A stretch of 64,000 nucleotides of DNA, taken from NCBI GenBank assembly GCA_004020545.1, contig SAQE01000005.1:149741-213740 (forward strand), in the 5' to 3' direction. The stretch comes from Mesorhizobium sp. Its GTDB lineage: Bacteria > Pseudomonadota > Alphaproteobacteria > Rhizobiales > Rhizobiaceae. How positions within the stretch are numbered: the stretch's first letter is position 1; each line of letters begins with the position of its first letter. Shown here piece after piece: positions 38,810-47,657 of the stretch. The notes under the pieces were generated by a model. The model was not told where the DNA came from, searched no databases, and saw nothing but the letters and a program-made list of their open reading frames with translations. The position numbers and the translations under genes were made by a program.

Positions 38810-39142
38810 TTAGCGGCGTTTTGCAAGTGCACGCAACTGCTCGACAGCCACGACCAGATCGCCGTCGGTCAAATCACCCAGCAGTAATCGCGCCTCAACC
38901 TCTTTCTTGAGCCGATCGCCTGACCGATTGGCCGTGTTCTGCTCGAAGAAGCTCTCGACCGGCACATCAAGTGCTTCACTGAGTCGAATTAGGGTTTCGA
39001 AACTCGGCCAATTGACACCTCTTTCCCACTGCGAAACGGCGTCAAGCGATCTGCCCGTGCGAGACGCAAGATCATCCTGCGTCAGCCCGCGAAGCTTCCG
39101 CAGCTCCCTCAGAATCATGCCGAAATTGTCGATCGCAGACAT
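38810..39142 (-). CDS. XRE family transcriptional regulator
   Basis: This 110-residue protein has an N-terminal helix-turn-helix (about 8-62: ILRELRKLRGLTQDDLASRTGRSLDAVSQWERG), followed by an alpha-helical tail rich in Leu and charged residues. It is transcribed divergently from the zinc-ribbon protein gene (39309) and convergently with the DUF6641 gene. It may control maintenance genes of the element; its target is not evident. Confidence 0.88.
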   Translation of the reverse strand: MSAIDNFGMILRELRKLRGLTQDDLASRTGRSLDAVSQWERGVNWPSFETLIRLSEALDVPVESFFEQNTANRSGDRLKKEVEARLLLGDLTDGDLVVAVEQLRALAKRR

Positions 39143-39308
39143 GTCGCAGATGTGCGCTGCCCGCGAATATCGTTGAACCTAGATAGCTACGATCCTTCGG
39201 AAATAATTCGTAGCGAACTACCAGTTTTTGTTGATTGCTCGGATTTGCGAGGGTATCGCTATCCCAGCGTTAGGGACCGCCCAAAGACCGGGTGAGAAGG
39301 GGTAGTAC

Positions 39309-39638
39309 ATGGAAGAAGCCGCAGCACCAATCGCAACGATCGACTGCCCGTATTGCGCGGAGCCGATCAATCCGAAATCCAAGAAGTGCAAGCACTGCGG
39401 GGAAATTCTCGATCCGCAGATGCGGGAGCTCGAACTTCTAAAGAGCCAGCGGAACAACCCTCAGGTGTTTATGAATGCCGGCGGCGGAGCCGCTGCAGCC
39501 GCGGCTGCTTCTGGAACTGGGATGCTAAGGCGTTTCCCCCATTTAATGCATATCCTGTTAGTCATCTTTACCGGCGGGTTTTGGATACCGGGCTACATCC
39601 TGATGTATCTGTTCCGAAACAAGCGATACTACTACTGA
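39309..39638 (+). CDS. Zinc-ribbon membrane protein
   Basis: This 109-residue protein has a zinc ribbon near the N-terminus (CPYCAEPINPKSKKCKHCGE, C13, C16, C27, C30). An Ala/Gly-rich linker (about 58-72) leads to one transmembrane helix (about 80-100) and a short basic end. The order fits a membrane-anchored ribbon protein; the family is unknown. The ORF is followed 11 bases later by a secreted-protein gene, so they are likely co-expressed. Confidence 0.7.
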   Translation: MEEAAAPIATIDCPYCAEPINPKSKKCKHCGEILDPQMRELELLKSQRNNPQVFMNAGGGAAAAAAASGTGMLRRFPHLMHILLVIFTGGFWIPGYILMYLFRNKRYYY

Positions 39639-39649
39639 GGGCTGGCCGG

Positions 39650-40195
39650 ATGAGCATTCTGTCGTCGGCCTTCCTTAGTAGCCGCCTTTCCCGAGCCGTC
39701 TTAATCGCAATAGCTATCGCGGCACCAAACCCCGCCTTTGCTGACAGCCGTTTTCGTGGGTTCACCGTGTCGGATACACCCGATCAGGTCGAAAAGAACG
39801 CGAACGCTGAGGGTGTCACAGTGAGCTGGGGGCCTCCTGTGTTTAACCCTGATGGCAACGCCAAAGAGGCCACGATCAAGGACGGCGACAACGCCTGCGG
39901 GTGGATCACGTTCAACGGTGACAACAAGATCAAATCGATGCTGTTCGCCGAATGTTTTTTCACCGGTCAAGGACTGGGGTTACGCCAGGTCACACAGGGG
40001 TTCATCGATAGGTTCGGTGGCTCCGCCGAGATGGAGATTATCTCCGACCCTATTTGTAAGGGCGGTCAGCCGTTTCTATTCAAGGGCAGAACGTCAGAGG
40101 GCGAGCTATTCCGGATCAAGGAGGAATGCGCCCGCTGGAAGCTTGAGGTCATGGTAGAGATAAAGCCAGGATCGGGTAAGGGTCTGAAGTTCTAG
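39650..40195 (+). CDS. Secreted protein of unknown function (181 aa)
   Basis: This is a 181-residue protein with a Sec signal peptide: basic and hydrophobic residues 12-25 and cleavage after NPAFA (about residue 31). The mature part has four Cys (ACGW, AECFF, PICKG, EECAR), which could form two disulfides in the periplasm. No family recognised. It starts 11 bases after the zinc-ribbon gene and precedes another exported protein by 142 bases. Confidence 0.65.
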   Translation: MSILSSAFLSSRLSRAVLIAIAIAAPNPAFADSRFRGFTVSDTPDQVEKNANAEGVTVSWGPPVFNPDGNAKEATIKDGDNACGWITFNGDNKIKSMLFAECFFTGQGLGLRQVTQGFIDRFGGSAEMEIISDPICKGGQPFLFKGRTSEGELFRIKEECARWKLEVMVEIKPGSGKGLKF

Positions 40196-40337
40196 GTTGA
40201 CCCTACGCAACTTGTGTGCTGCCGGCGTCTAACCTGCGGCGCTTGCTGAAACTTCGATCTGAAGTTCACCAATTTCGAAACAATGATTCGACAGGGTTGC
40301 CTGACTGCCACTAGACTTCTGCCTGGGGTTTCTGGGC

Positions 40338-41528
40338 ATGTTTCGCTTCTTTTCCATTCGCGTCCTGCTGTTTGTCGCGTCGATTTTGATGGGCGCTCCG
40401 GCTCACGCCGGCTTGCAATTCCAAGCCGGACAGACTGGCTGGGGACTGCACTACATCTTGGTGTCAGGCGATTTCGCTTATCAGGACGACCTGTCTACCT
40501 TTGAGAACCAGGTGCGATCCAATTCGGCGACCGCAGTCACATTCTCGTCGCCGGGCGGCAACATCCAGAAGGCCATGGAACTCGGCCGCCTCATTCGCAG
40601 GCTAGGCATCAATACGATCCAGTTCAGGGCCGTCGAATGTGCCTCCGCATGCTCGCTTGCGTTCCTTGGCGGCGTCATCCGCTACGCTGACCCAGGCTCC
40701 ATTGGCGTTCACAAATCGTCTTTCCAGGGCGATGTTCCCCTAACCACCCAGGAAGCCGTATCTGCCGTTCAGCAAATTACCGCTGATGTCATGACCTACA
40801 TGATCGAGATGGGTGTGGACCCCGCCCTGCTCCAGCTTTCGTTGCAATATGACAGCAACGACATCCGCTATCTGTCGATGAGCGAGATGGTGAAGTACAA
40901 GGTAGTCACCTTCAAACCAGACGCCGGCCAAAACCAAGTTGCGAGCCAGGCACCAAACCCTACGCCGACACCTCCGCTGCAAGCCACCACGCCGTCCCCG
41001 CCAGCCGCTTCGCCTCCATCAGTTGCTCCACCCTCTTCGGCTGCTCCGTCGCTCGTGATCCCGCAGGCCCGCTCGGGGCGTATCGGGCACCCTAAGGGTT
41101 CCGCACCCCTCAAGACGCTGCCGGAGGGAAAGTCGACGAATGTGGCGGTGCTGAGGAACGGGAGTTGGGTCGCGATCCTTGGCAACAGCGGTCGCTGGTA
41201 TCGAGTTCAGGCCGGAAATCAGGTTGGTTACATGCATGACACCTGGGTTCACGTCGACCAATACGACAGCGGCCCATTCGGAAAGAGGCATATCCAGGTC
41301 AAGAGCTTCGACAACTATGCGGACGCCGAGTCATATGTGCGCTCTGCATCGATCCCTCTCTCCGCCTACCTTGCCACCAATGGTTGGTTCGCGATCACTT
41401 TGGAAAGCACATTCGACGAACCGATGGCCAAAGGTCTGGTTAGAGAGATGAAGGCGAGGGGCGCGATCCCTGACGATGCTTATGCCACATTCGGCAACAC
41501 GTACGTTCGTAAGGTTTGCTGCCAGTAG
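40338..41528 (+). CDS. Exported Clp-fold (COG3904-like) protein with SPOR-like C-terminus
   Basis: This 396-residue protein has a signal peptide ending APAHA (residue 24). Residues 35-195 resemble the periplasmic COG3904 group of the ClpP fold: TFSSPGGNIQKAMELGRLIR, then VECASACSLAFLGG, whose Ser is the candidate nucleophile, and SIGVHKSSF. A Pro/Ala/Ser linker (about 205-250) follows, then an SH3-like segment (about 265-320) and a C-terminal segment with the FDNYADAESYVR pattern of SPOR-like peptidoglycan-binding domains. This suggests a cell-wall-anchored periplasmic protease. It is the second Clp-fold protein in the element. Confidence 0.72.
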   Translation: MFRFFSIRVLLFVASILMGAPAHAGLQFQAGQTGWGLHYILVSGDFAYQDDLSTFENQVRSNSATAVTFSSPGGNIQKAMELGRLIRRLGINTIQFRAVECASACSLAFLGGVIRYADPGSIGVHKSSFQGDVPLTTQEAVSAVQQITADVMTYMIEMGVDPALLQLSLQYDSNDIRYLSMSEMVKYKVVTFKPDAGQNQVASQAPNPTPTPPLQATTPSPPAASPPSVAPPSSAAPSLVIPQARSGRIGHPKGSAPLKTLPEGKSTNVAVLRNGSWVAILGNSGRWYRVQAGNQVGYMHDTWVHVDQYDSGPFGKRHIQVKSFDNYADAESYVRSASIPLSAYLATNGWFAITLESTFDEPMAKGLVREMKARGAIPDDAYATFGNTYVRKVCCQ

Positions 41529-41577
41529 CACTCGCAGCGGCATAAAAACTCGCATTCTCCCGTCCAGGAGAGAGGGC

Positions 41578-41901
41578 TTGGGCAAGATTCAACGCTACGC
41601 AGATAATCGATACAATCGTCGGAAGCGTGGCCGACGCCACCGTTCCAGCGATATGCCGCTTTGGGCGAAGGTCGCTGCTGGCTTGACTGTCTTGGGCGGC
41701 CTTCTTGCCCTCGAATTCGGTCCGGCCGCTGTCGGCTGCAACATCAAGGGCAACATCAGCTACAATACCGGAGAGCGCATATACCACATGCCAGGGCAGG
41801 AGTATTACTGGCAGACGCGGATCAACCTCTTGAAGGGGGAACGCTGGTTTTGCTCGGAAGCGGCAGCAAGGGCAGCCGGGTGGCGAAAGTCGCGCATTTA
41901 G
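41578..41901 (+). CDS. Membrane-anchored sunset/nuclease-tail domain protein
   Basis: This is a 107-residue protein. A basic N-terminus (RRKRGRRHRSS) leads to one transmembrane helix (about 30-50), then CNIKGNISYNTGERIYHMPGQEYYW...GERWFCSEAAARAAGWRKS. That C-terminal block is the small domain often found at the end of thermonuclease-like and sunset-domain proteins. TTG at 41578 is chosen because AGGAG (41566-41570) sits seven bases upstream; an ATG at 41653 is an alternative that would remove the basic part. Confidence 0.65.
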   Translation: MGKIQRYADNRYNRRKRGRRHRSSDMPLWAKVAAGLTVLGGLLALEFGPAAVGCNIKGNISYNTGERIYHMPGQEYYWQTRINLLKGERWFCSEAAARAAGWRKSRI

Positions 41902-41935
41902 CGTTCAACTCGGTTGGAACGTCCGCCATCCGATA

Positions 41936-42241
41936 TCAGCGCTGCCTCTGCAGAAGTTCGCAAAGATCGGTGACTGCCTCGTCGATGCCTCGCTCATCAC
42001 GCTTGTAGAACACCCGAGTCCCAACCTTCGTAGCCGACACCAGCTTGGCCTCTAACAGCCAGCGCATGTGCAGGCTGACTGACTCCTGCGTGAGGCCGAG
42101 ACGGCCGCAGATCAGCTTGTTCGTCAGGCCGGTCTGCCGCGCGTCGGGAATCTCAGGGAAATACAGTTCCGGCCAGTTTAGGAAGTCCAGGATTTTGAGC
42201 CTGCTTTCGCAAGCTAACGCTTTGACGACGCGGGCGTCCAT
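41936..42241 (-). CDS. ArsR family transcriptional regulator
   Basis: This 101-residue winged-helix protein has the recognition part LTNKLICGRLGLTQESVSLHMRWLLEAKLV and a wing VGTRVFYKRD. It lacks the Cys pair ELCVCDL of metal-sensing ArsR proteins, so it probably senses something else or nothing. The ATG at 42241 follows GGAGG at a six-base spacing. It faces away from the Tat-exported protein gene that begins 264 bases to the right, so it may control it. Confidence 0.85.
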   Translation of the reverse strand: MDARVVKALACESRLKILDFLNWPELYFPEIPDARQTGLTNKLICGRLGLTQESVSLHMRWLLEAKLVSATKVGTRVFYKRDERGIDEAVTDLCELLQRQR

Positions 42242-42504
42242 CACTGTCCTCCATCAATTGGTTTCTGACGGGTGCTGTCCCCGAGCAAGTCGCTCTCGGC
42301 AACGAGATGCTTTGGCGGAATGCCACTCTCTGGGTCGTTTTTTTGCGGCCCTTAACCATCGATGCGCTCTTTGCTGATCCTTACAATACAGCAGTGTGTA
42401 GATGACGCGCTAAAAGCCATATGGTAGGTTACACTGTTTTCAGCCGTCGCAAGGACAGTTTAGCCGGCGGCGGATGCTTTTTATAATAAGGGGTGGGGGA
42501 TGCC

Positions 42505-44043
42505 ATGAACGATATAAGCCGAAGGACCTTGCTTAAAGGCTGCGCATCAGTACTTTGCACGTCAAGGTGCGCCCAAATTACCGCTTTCACCGCTCCATTT
42601 TTCCTATCACAGAGTCAAGAAGCAAAGGCCTGGGTTATGGCCGCCCTTGCTGTGGCTTCAACGGTGGCGAGTATGATAGCTGCCAACAATGCAGGAGACG
42701 GCGGTATCGGAGCCCTACTGGAGGCTAACTACAAAACGCTTCAAGAGGCCGTAAAGAAACTAGACGACATACAGTCGCGCCTAAGCGAAATCTACGAGAA
42801 ACTTGAGGCTCTGCCTGACGAGATTGATCGGCTGCTGAGGCAGGAAACAACTAGAAAGCTTCAGGTGGAGTTAATGGCAGTCGTCCGCGGCTACGGAGAA
42901 AAACTCAACGCCCGCGACCCCGCCCAAACTGATCAGCAGTGGCGACGCGACCCTGTCACTCAGCGCGACATCGCCAATCTTCTGTTCCGTCTGCAGAAAG
43001 CCAGGCAGGAAGTGAACGTTCAGAACCTCCTTGATCCATCGACGGCCCTGGTGGCAACCTCACTAGGTTACGTGGAGGCTAATCTACAAAACATTCTAGG
43101 ATATAGACGCTACGAGATCGCCAGCACGATCAGCACGATCTATCTGCCATGGCTCGAAGCTATACTCGACCCGAATATAACAAACTCTACGGCGGGATAT
43201 ACGCTCGCGGCGAACAACAGGCTGGCTGCTCTTATGTCCGCAGCGGCGATTAACCCTGTGGGCGCGTCCGTCGGTTTCCGCGCCGGAGAGCAAGGCACGT
43301 CGGTTACACTCTCACCTGTTGAACAGAGCCTCCTAGCCTGTGTCGGAATAAATGACTATCGGCCAAAAAAGACGGACTTTGATGACATGGGTGATTGCAT
43401 AAATCCGAAGTACACATCCGTTCCAGCTCCTGGCGCTAACTCCGTCGCTTCCACTGGACCCGATGACCCATCTGGTAATTCGTTGACGTTCCTTAAGAAC
43501 GGACACCAACTGTCCACCCCAGAAGTGATGCGCCTGTTCGGGAGGACATCTAGCAACTTTCCGCCGCTGGGCTCGCTGCTCACCGATCCACAGGTCCTGG
43601 CCAATTCTGACGTCGAAATCGCGTTCAGTTGCAATCGTGTAAGGGGCAGAGTCACCTCGGAACGAATAGGTGCAAAGGATCGTCTGATGTCTAATGTCTC
43701 CCTGAAAGAGGGTGAGCTGATAGAGGCCGGCCAACCCACCGGAGTCCTCATGCTTTCTCTCAGCAAGAGCGAAGAGCAGCGTGGAACAGCTGGCGGCAGC
43801 GGCATGGTGTCGGACACCAGCTGCGAGCTACAGACGCAAGATATGGTGGATGCAAACGATCGGCTTAGCCGGATGCGTGCCATGGGGCGGTGGGCGGAAG
43901 CTGAGAAGAATTATTCCGATTTGTCTCTGCTTGTTGACCAGATAAATCTCGAACGGGGCCGTATAGCATATGGCGGACGCGCTATGTTGGCCTGTGAAGT
44001 CACCCGCCAGAGCCTGACCAAACTTGTCGACGATTATGCATGA
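42505..44043 (+). CDS. Tat-exported large helical protein, function unknown
   Basis: This protein is about 512 residues and begins with a twin-arginine signal, SRRTLLKG (R6, R7), followed by a hydrophobic stretch and cleavage after QEAKA (about residue 42). A second hydrophobic, Ala/Val-rich segment (about 44-62) comes next, then a coiled coil (about 70-115: LQEAVKKLDDIQSRLSEIYEKLEALPDEID). The remaining part is mixed with no family recognised. Tat export implies folding or cofactor loading before export. It overlaps the next exported gene at 44040-44043. The ATG at 42505 follows GGGGTGGGGG. Confidence 0.7.
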   Translation: MNDISRRTLLKGCASVLCTSRCAQITAFTAPFFLSQSQEAKAWVMAALAVASTVASMIAANNAGDGGIGALLEANYKTLQEAVKKLDDIQSRLSEIYEKLEALPDEIDRLLRQETTRKLQVELMAVVRGYGEKLNARDPAQTDQQWRRDPVTQRDIANLLFRLQKARQEVNVQNLLDPSTALVATSLGYVEANLQNILGYRRYEIASTISTIYLPWLEAILDPNITNSTAGYTLAANNRLAALMSAAAINPVGASVGFRAGEQGTSVTLSPVEQSLLACVGINDYRPKKTDFDDMGDCINPKYTSVPAPGANSVASTGPDDPSGNSLTFLKNGHQLSTPEVMRLFGRTSSNFPPLGSLLTDPQVLANSDVEIAFSCNRVRGRVTSERIGAKDRLMSNVSLKEGELIEAGQPTGVLMLSLSKSEEQRGTAGGSGMVSDTSCELQTQDMVDANDRLSRMRAMGRWAEAEKNYSDLSLLVDQINLERGRIAYGGRAMLACEVTRQSLTKLVDDYA

Positions 44044-44054
44044 GGGGGGGTTAT

Positions 44055-45128
44055 ATGAGCGCTTACTTCCGAACGGGTGTGCTCGCCGCGATAGCCTTGA
44101 TGGGTTTGGTTGAACAGTCGTGCGCACAAACCTCGCTCATACCAGGTTCGCGTGATCCATATGGTCTCAGTGAGCCCCCGCCTGTCACGAGGCGCGCCGA
44201 GACAGCGTCAAAGGCTGCGGATCTCGCGCAAGCTGCGGCCACTTGGATTAACGAGCTCGGTGTCAGGCAGGTCGTAAGAAATTCTATACGATCTGAGGAC
44301 GCCAATATTAAGGCCCTTATTAATCGATCCGGTCAGGCTGGAGTTTTATTTGAGGTGTATGTGGAAAGAACCGATGGTGAAATCCCCTTCTATTCTGTCG
44401 TCGGTGACGGAATCCAGATGGTAGGGGCTGGTTCGTCTCCCATTGCGATAAACTCGGCTGCCAATCAGCAAGACCGCCTGCGCCCATCTCCCCGATCAGG
44501 CGCCGTTGTCGACACGGAGAAGAGCTACTTTCTCTGGTTCACCAAGGACGCGAACGGCATTCAGGCGACTACCTATGCGGCAATTCCGATCATATACGAA
44601 ACCAATCGGAGATACGCCGACAAGAAGCTTTTGGAAACGTTGAACCAACGGGAACAGGACGTGGCCATCGAGGCGGCTGTGTCCCATATAGAGAAAAGTG
44701 TGAGAACAAAAAAGCTAAAGGAAAAGCTTGCGGACCTGAAGAAGCGCCAGGACGAAACGAACGCGGCGATCCTCCGAATAGACCAGTCCCTCAAAGCTGA
44801 GCTCGAAAAAGCAAGAAAGGCACAACAAGCTTCCTCGACGCTGTCACTGCTGGCATCTGCGCTGACGTTATCATCCCAAATCGCTACGCTTCAGAGCTCG
44901 CTCGGGACGGATGCGCCGGCAAGCGTTGGGGCCGCCAAATCGACTGCCGAACTAAAACAGATCGTCGACGGAATGGCGTCGGAATCTATAAAGAATGGGG
45001 ACAAGCTAACTCTGCAATATGGGGAAACGATCGACAGAAGGAGAGGCGTTAGGCTCGAATACATCCAGTTTCTCAGGGAACAGCGCTACCCCATACCGGC
45101 AGTCCCGGAGCTTCGGCAGCTTCCTTAG
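44055..45128 (+). CDS. Secreted coiled-coil protein, partner of the Tat-exported protein
   Basis: This is a 357-residue protein with a Sec signal (residues 1-25, ending QSCAQ). A mature N-terminal domain is followed by a long coiled coil (about 185-265, with KLKEKLADLKKRQDETNAAILRIDQSLKAELEKA) and a C-terminal helix. No family recognised. The upstream gene's stop lies 11 bases before this ATG, and GAGGGGGGG forms its ribosome-binding site, so the pair is co-translated. Both are exported and helical, which suggests they form one extracytoplasmic complex. Confidence 0.68.
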   Translation: MSAYFRTGVLAAIALMGLVEQSCAQTSLIPGSRDPYGLSEPPPVTRRAETASKAADLAQAAATWINELGVRQVVRNSIRSEDANIKALINRSGQAGVLFEVYVERTDGEIPFYSVVGDGIQMVGAGSSPIAINSAANQQDRLRPSPRSGAVVDTEKSYFLWFTKDANGIQATTYAAIPIIYETNRRYADKKLLETLNQREQDVAIEAAVSHIEKSVRTKKLKEKLADLKKRQDETNAAILRIDQSLKAELEKARKAQQASSTLSLLASALTLSSQIATLQSSLGTDAPASVGAAKSTAELKQIVDGMASESIKNGDKLTLQYGETIDRRRGVRLEYIQFLREQRYPIPAVPELRQLP

Positions 45129-45386
45129 GCAGGGACGTCTAAGCCTGCCTTTTATTCGCTCGATCCCGTTACTGCGATACGCCGCTCTCAAACACTATTG
45201 TAGCTCTCAGCTCCGCGTGAAAACAACGAGGAGCGGGAATGCTCGCGGGTCGGGCCGGCGCGCCAATGCCTTCCGAGAGAGGGGATGCCGCGGTAGAGAT
45301 TCGGACGGTCCTAGTTCTCTGTCGCCGACGGCGTTGTCTGCTCCGGCTGACTAAACGAAAAGCTGGCTATCAGGAGATAGCCCGCC
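45129..45386. other. Gap with a possible short ORF and an SD hairpin
   Basis: A 61-codon frame (45239-45424, MLAGRAGAPMPSERG...) has GAGGAG five bases upstream but overlaps the next gene and is not recognised. A perfect 7-bp inverted repeat (GGCTATC 45365-45371, GATAGCC 45376-45382) exposes AGGA in its loop just before the ATG at 45387. Confidence 0.4.
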
Positions 45387-46382
45387 ATGCATCACAATCG
45401 AATCAGCTCGTCGCTCAACGGTGACGGGTCGGAGAAATCAATTATCGCCCTGCTGGCGCGACAAGACGGCGCTCAAGTTCTGTCGACCTGGCAGAATGAC
45501 CGCATCAGTGAATACCTGCTGGCTTCAGATAGCCGGCGACACACCTGGCATGCATGGCTTGCGATCCATGGCATGGCCACCTGCGATGTAGCTGAGACGT
45601 ATAGGTATTTCACCTTCGCCAAGTCCCGACAGATTCTGGCGGACGCATTCGGCTCCTGCCCCGCAGGAATGGTCTCGGCACTCGGCAAATTCGGACCATT
45701 TGCGAGGCCAAAACACGCCTATATTGCGCTCCATGAGGTCCTGACGGCTGGTGGGCCGCTGGCAAATCACGTCCACCAGTCGGCGAAGATGGGCGATGAC
45801 GACCTGGCCTCACTCGCAACGGCTGTGACCATGGATGCTTCAAACCGAGTCGTCCGTGCGCTGCTGAAATGCAAGGTTCCCATGCGGACGATGGTCGAGC
45901 TGCTGTGGGTGGTTTCCCGGATGGCGTCGCAATACGAGGAGCGGTACCTTGTTCGGTGCATCTCTGAGGACCGCCGGCCAGCCAGTATCCTGGCAAACCT
46001 GTATGGGCTGGCGCCATTCCCTGCGCCCCCATTTGAGCAGGCCGGCGCGCTGATTCCGATCACCACACCCGAGCAGCTCCGTAAGACGGGCCAGTCTTTC
46101 AACAACTGCCTGAAAAGGCCGGGCGAAGAATTCGCGGCAGCTGTCGCGTCAGTTCTGTCCGGCCAGCGGTATTTTTATAGATGGGAAGGCGAAAACCCAG
46201 CGCTGCTTGCCTTCGCCCGGTGTGGCTCTGCGGGTTGGATCTTGGCAGAGCACTCTGGTCCAGCGAACAGTCGCGTTCCGGACGCTGTTATCGAGCAAGT
46301 TGAAGACGTGTTAGCTGGTATCCCCAGCGTGTTCATCGGTAATGCCGGTTCGGGAATGCTTCGATGGATTTGTACGAGCTAG
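45387..46382 (+). CDS. Hypothetical protein with PcfJ-like segment
   Basis: This is a 331-residue soluble protein. The C-terminal third reads LRKTGQSFNNCLKRPGEEFAA...GQRYFYRWEGENPALLAFARC...WILAEHSGPANSRVP. This resembles the PcfJ pattern (a small-Asn-Cys motif, then strands, then G-x-x-N) seen in conjugative elements, but the match is partial. The N-terminal two-thirds are helical with no known family. The ribosome-binding site AGGAG lies in the loop of a small hairpin upstream. A mobile-element accessory role is plausible but unproven. Confidence 0.5.
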   Translation: MHHNRISSSLNGDGSEKSIIALLARQDGAQVLSTWQNDRISEYLLASDSRRHTWHAWLAIHGMATCDVAETYRYFTFAKSRQILADAFGSCPAGMVSALGKFGPFARPKHAYIALHEVLTAGGPLANHVHQSAKMGDDDLASLATAVTMDASNRVVRALLKCKVPMRTMVELLWVVSRMASQYEERYLVRCISEDRRPASILANLYGLAPFPAPPFEQAGALIPITTPEQLRKTGQSFNNCLKRPGEEFAAAVASVLSGQRYFYRWEGENPALLAFARCGSAGWILAEHSGPANSRVPDAVIEQVEDVLAGIPSVFIGNAGSGMLRWICTS

Positions 46383-46433
46383 AGTTCGACCGTTGATTAG
46401 GTCTCGGCCAAAAGCTACGAAGCTTCGATTGTC

Positions 46434-46883
46434 ATGAAGGAGAAAGCCTTGGCCGACGAGACCCTGAACCTGATCGAGCTAACCGCCGACATCGTTTCTG
46501 CCTACGTCAGCAACAACCCGGTGCCGGTTGCCTCTCTCCCGGATTTAATTCAAAGCGTGAACTCGTCGCTGGCGAAGGTCGGGCAGCCGGCCGCGCCCGA
46601 GACGCCGGCCCAGGCTCCCGCAGTCAATCCGAAGCGATCCGTATTCCCCGACTACATCATCTGTCTCGAGGACGGGAAGAAGTTCAAATCGCTGAAGCGG
46701 CATCTCGCCGTGCATTACGGCCTGACGCCCGACGAGTACCGCGAGAAGTGGGGCCTGCCGCGCGATTATCCCATGGTTGCGCCGAACTATGCGGAGCAGC
46801 GGTCGGCCTTGGCAAAGGCGAGCGGGTTGGGTCGCAAGCCTGGGCCAAAGCCGATGAAGAAGGGAGCGCGACGGAAGTCATGA
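46434..46883 (+). CDS. mucR: MucR family transcriptional regulator
   Basis: This 149-residue Ros/MucR zinc-finger protein has an N-terminal oligomerisation segment (LIELTADIVSAYVSNNPVPVASLPDLIQSVNSSL), a linker, and the single finger with C78-like CLEDGKKFKSLKRHLAVHYGLTPDEYREKWGLP. The usual second zinc ligand is Asp or Cys, and here it is Asp (LED). MucR proteins silence AT-rich and acquired genes in rhizobia by binding AT-rich DNA. A copy carried on the element may mute cargo or its own transfer genes. Confidence 0.9.
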   Translation: MKEKALADETLNLIELTADIVSAYVSNNPVPVASLPDLIQSVNSSLAKVGQPAAPETPAQAPAVNPKRSVFPDYIICLEDGKKFKSLKRHLAVHYGLTPDEYREKWGLPRDYPMVAPNYAEQRSALAKASGLGRKPGPKPMKKGARRKS

Positions 46884-46902
46884 CCGTGTCGCACCGTTCA
46901 TT

Positions 46903-47247
46903 TCATGCATGTGGGCTGGCGGCGTCCCTGCAGTAATATTCGATGATCCTACCCATCATCGATTTGGCAGACGCCCTCTGTGATGCCGATGGTCGCCTTG
47001 CTGGGAAGCCGTCGATCTGCGAGGGATAGCCGCTCGTTGCGCTCACGAGGATGAAAGTGATGTCAGGCCGCCCTTGGTCCAGTTCCTCTTTCGCGATCAC
47101 ATCCAGCACCTGCTTTGTGCCGCGCATCCGCCAAATACCGATCGTTTCGCCAAATTGCTCATATGTCTGCGGGAACGCACGATTTCTTACCGCGCGCAAC
47201 AAAGCCGCCCGGATTTCCTCCTTTCGATCAAGGAAACGGATGGTCAT
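46903..47247 (-). CDS. Hypothetical protein, second gene of a two-gene unit
   Basis: This 114-residue soluble protein has no family I can name. The N-terminal 35 residues are helical (IRFLDRKEEIRAALLRAVRNRAFPQTYEQFGETIG), followed by an alpha/beta region and TFILVSATSGYPSQIDGFP. Its start overlaps the end of the upstream gene by four bases (ATGA), so translation is coupled. The MucR gene ends 20 bases away on the opposite strand. Confidence 0.6.
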   Translation of the reverse strand: MTIRFLDRKEEIRAALLRAVRNRAFPQTYEQFGETIGIWRMRGTKQVLDVIAKEELDQGRPDITFILVSATSGYPSQIDGFPARRPSASQRASAKSMMGRIIEYYCRDAASPHA

Positions 47248-47657
47248 GAGGCGGCGGTCTCAACGGTGTGTCCTTCTAGCCTGAAGGCGCCGGTACTCTC
47301 ATCAAGAGCGGCCACCTTCATGACGATCTTGCTAGGGAAGCATTCTTTTATGGCTTTGGTCTTAGCTGACGTGTCCTTGGCTATAGCGACTATCACATTG
47401 ACGACTCCATCGCAGTTATCAACTGCCCACCGCAAATTGGTCATTAGTTCGTTGTGGCCAGGCCTGACCTTTCTGTTCGGGTCAAGCCATGTTCGTTCGT
47501 AAGCGGGCCGCTTATCTACCCATATAAATTCATGCTGCCAGAGGGTTACCACGACGGTCTTGGTCTCTTCGTTTCGAGCAGACCAACTCCAATAGGTATT
47601 CTTCGGGCTGGTTCCGAAGTGCTCAAAACATTCGGTGTGGCTATACTTCTTGGCCAT
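47244..47657 (-). CDS. Hypothetical protein, first gene of a two-gene unit
   Basis: This 137-residue protein has segments FGTSPKNTYWSWSARNEETKTVVVTLWQHEF and VRPGHNELMTNLRWAVDNCDGVVNVIVA that suggest a compact alpha/beta domain with conserved Trp and a Cys. I cannot name a family. The pattern resembles proteins coded beside small partners in defence or addiction modules, but there is no direct evidence for that here. Confidence 0.6.
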   Translation of the reverse strand: MAKKYSHTECFEHFGTSPKNTYWSWSARNEETKTVVVTLWQHEFIWVDKRPAYERTWLDPNRKVRPGHNELMTNLRWAVDNCDGVVNVIVAIAKDTSAKTKAIKECFPSKIVMKVAALDESTGAFRLEGHTVETAAS

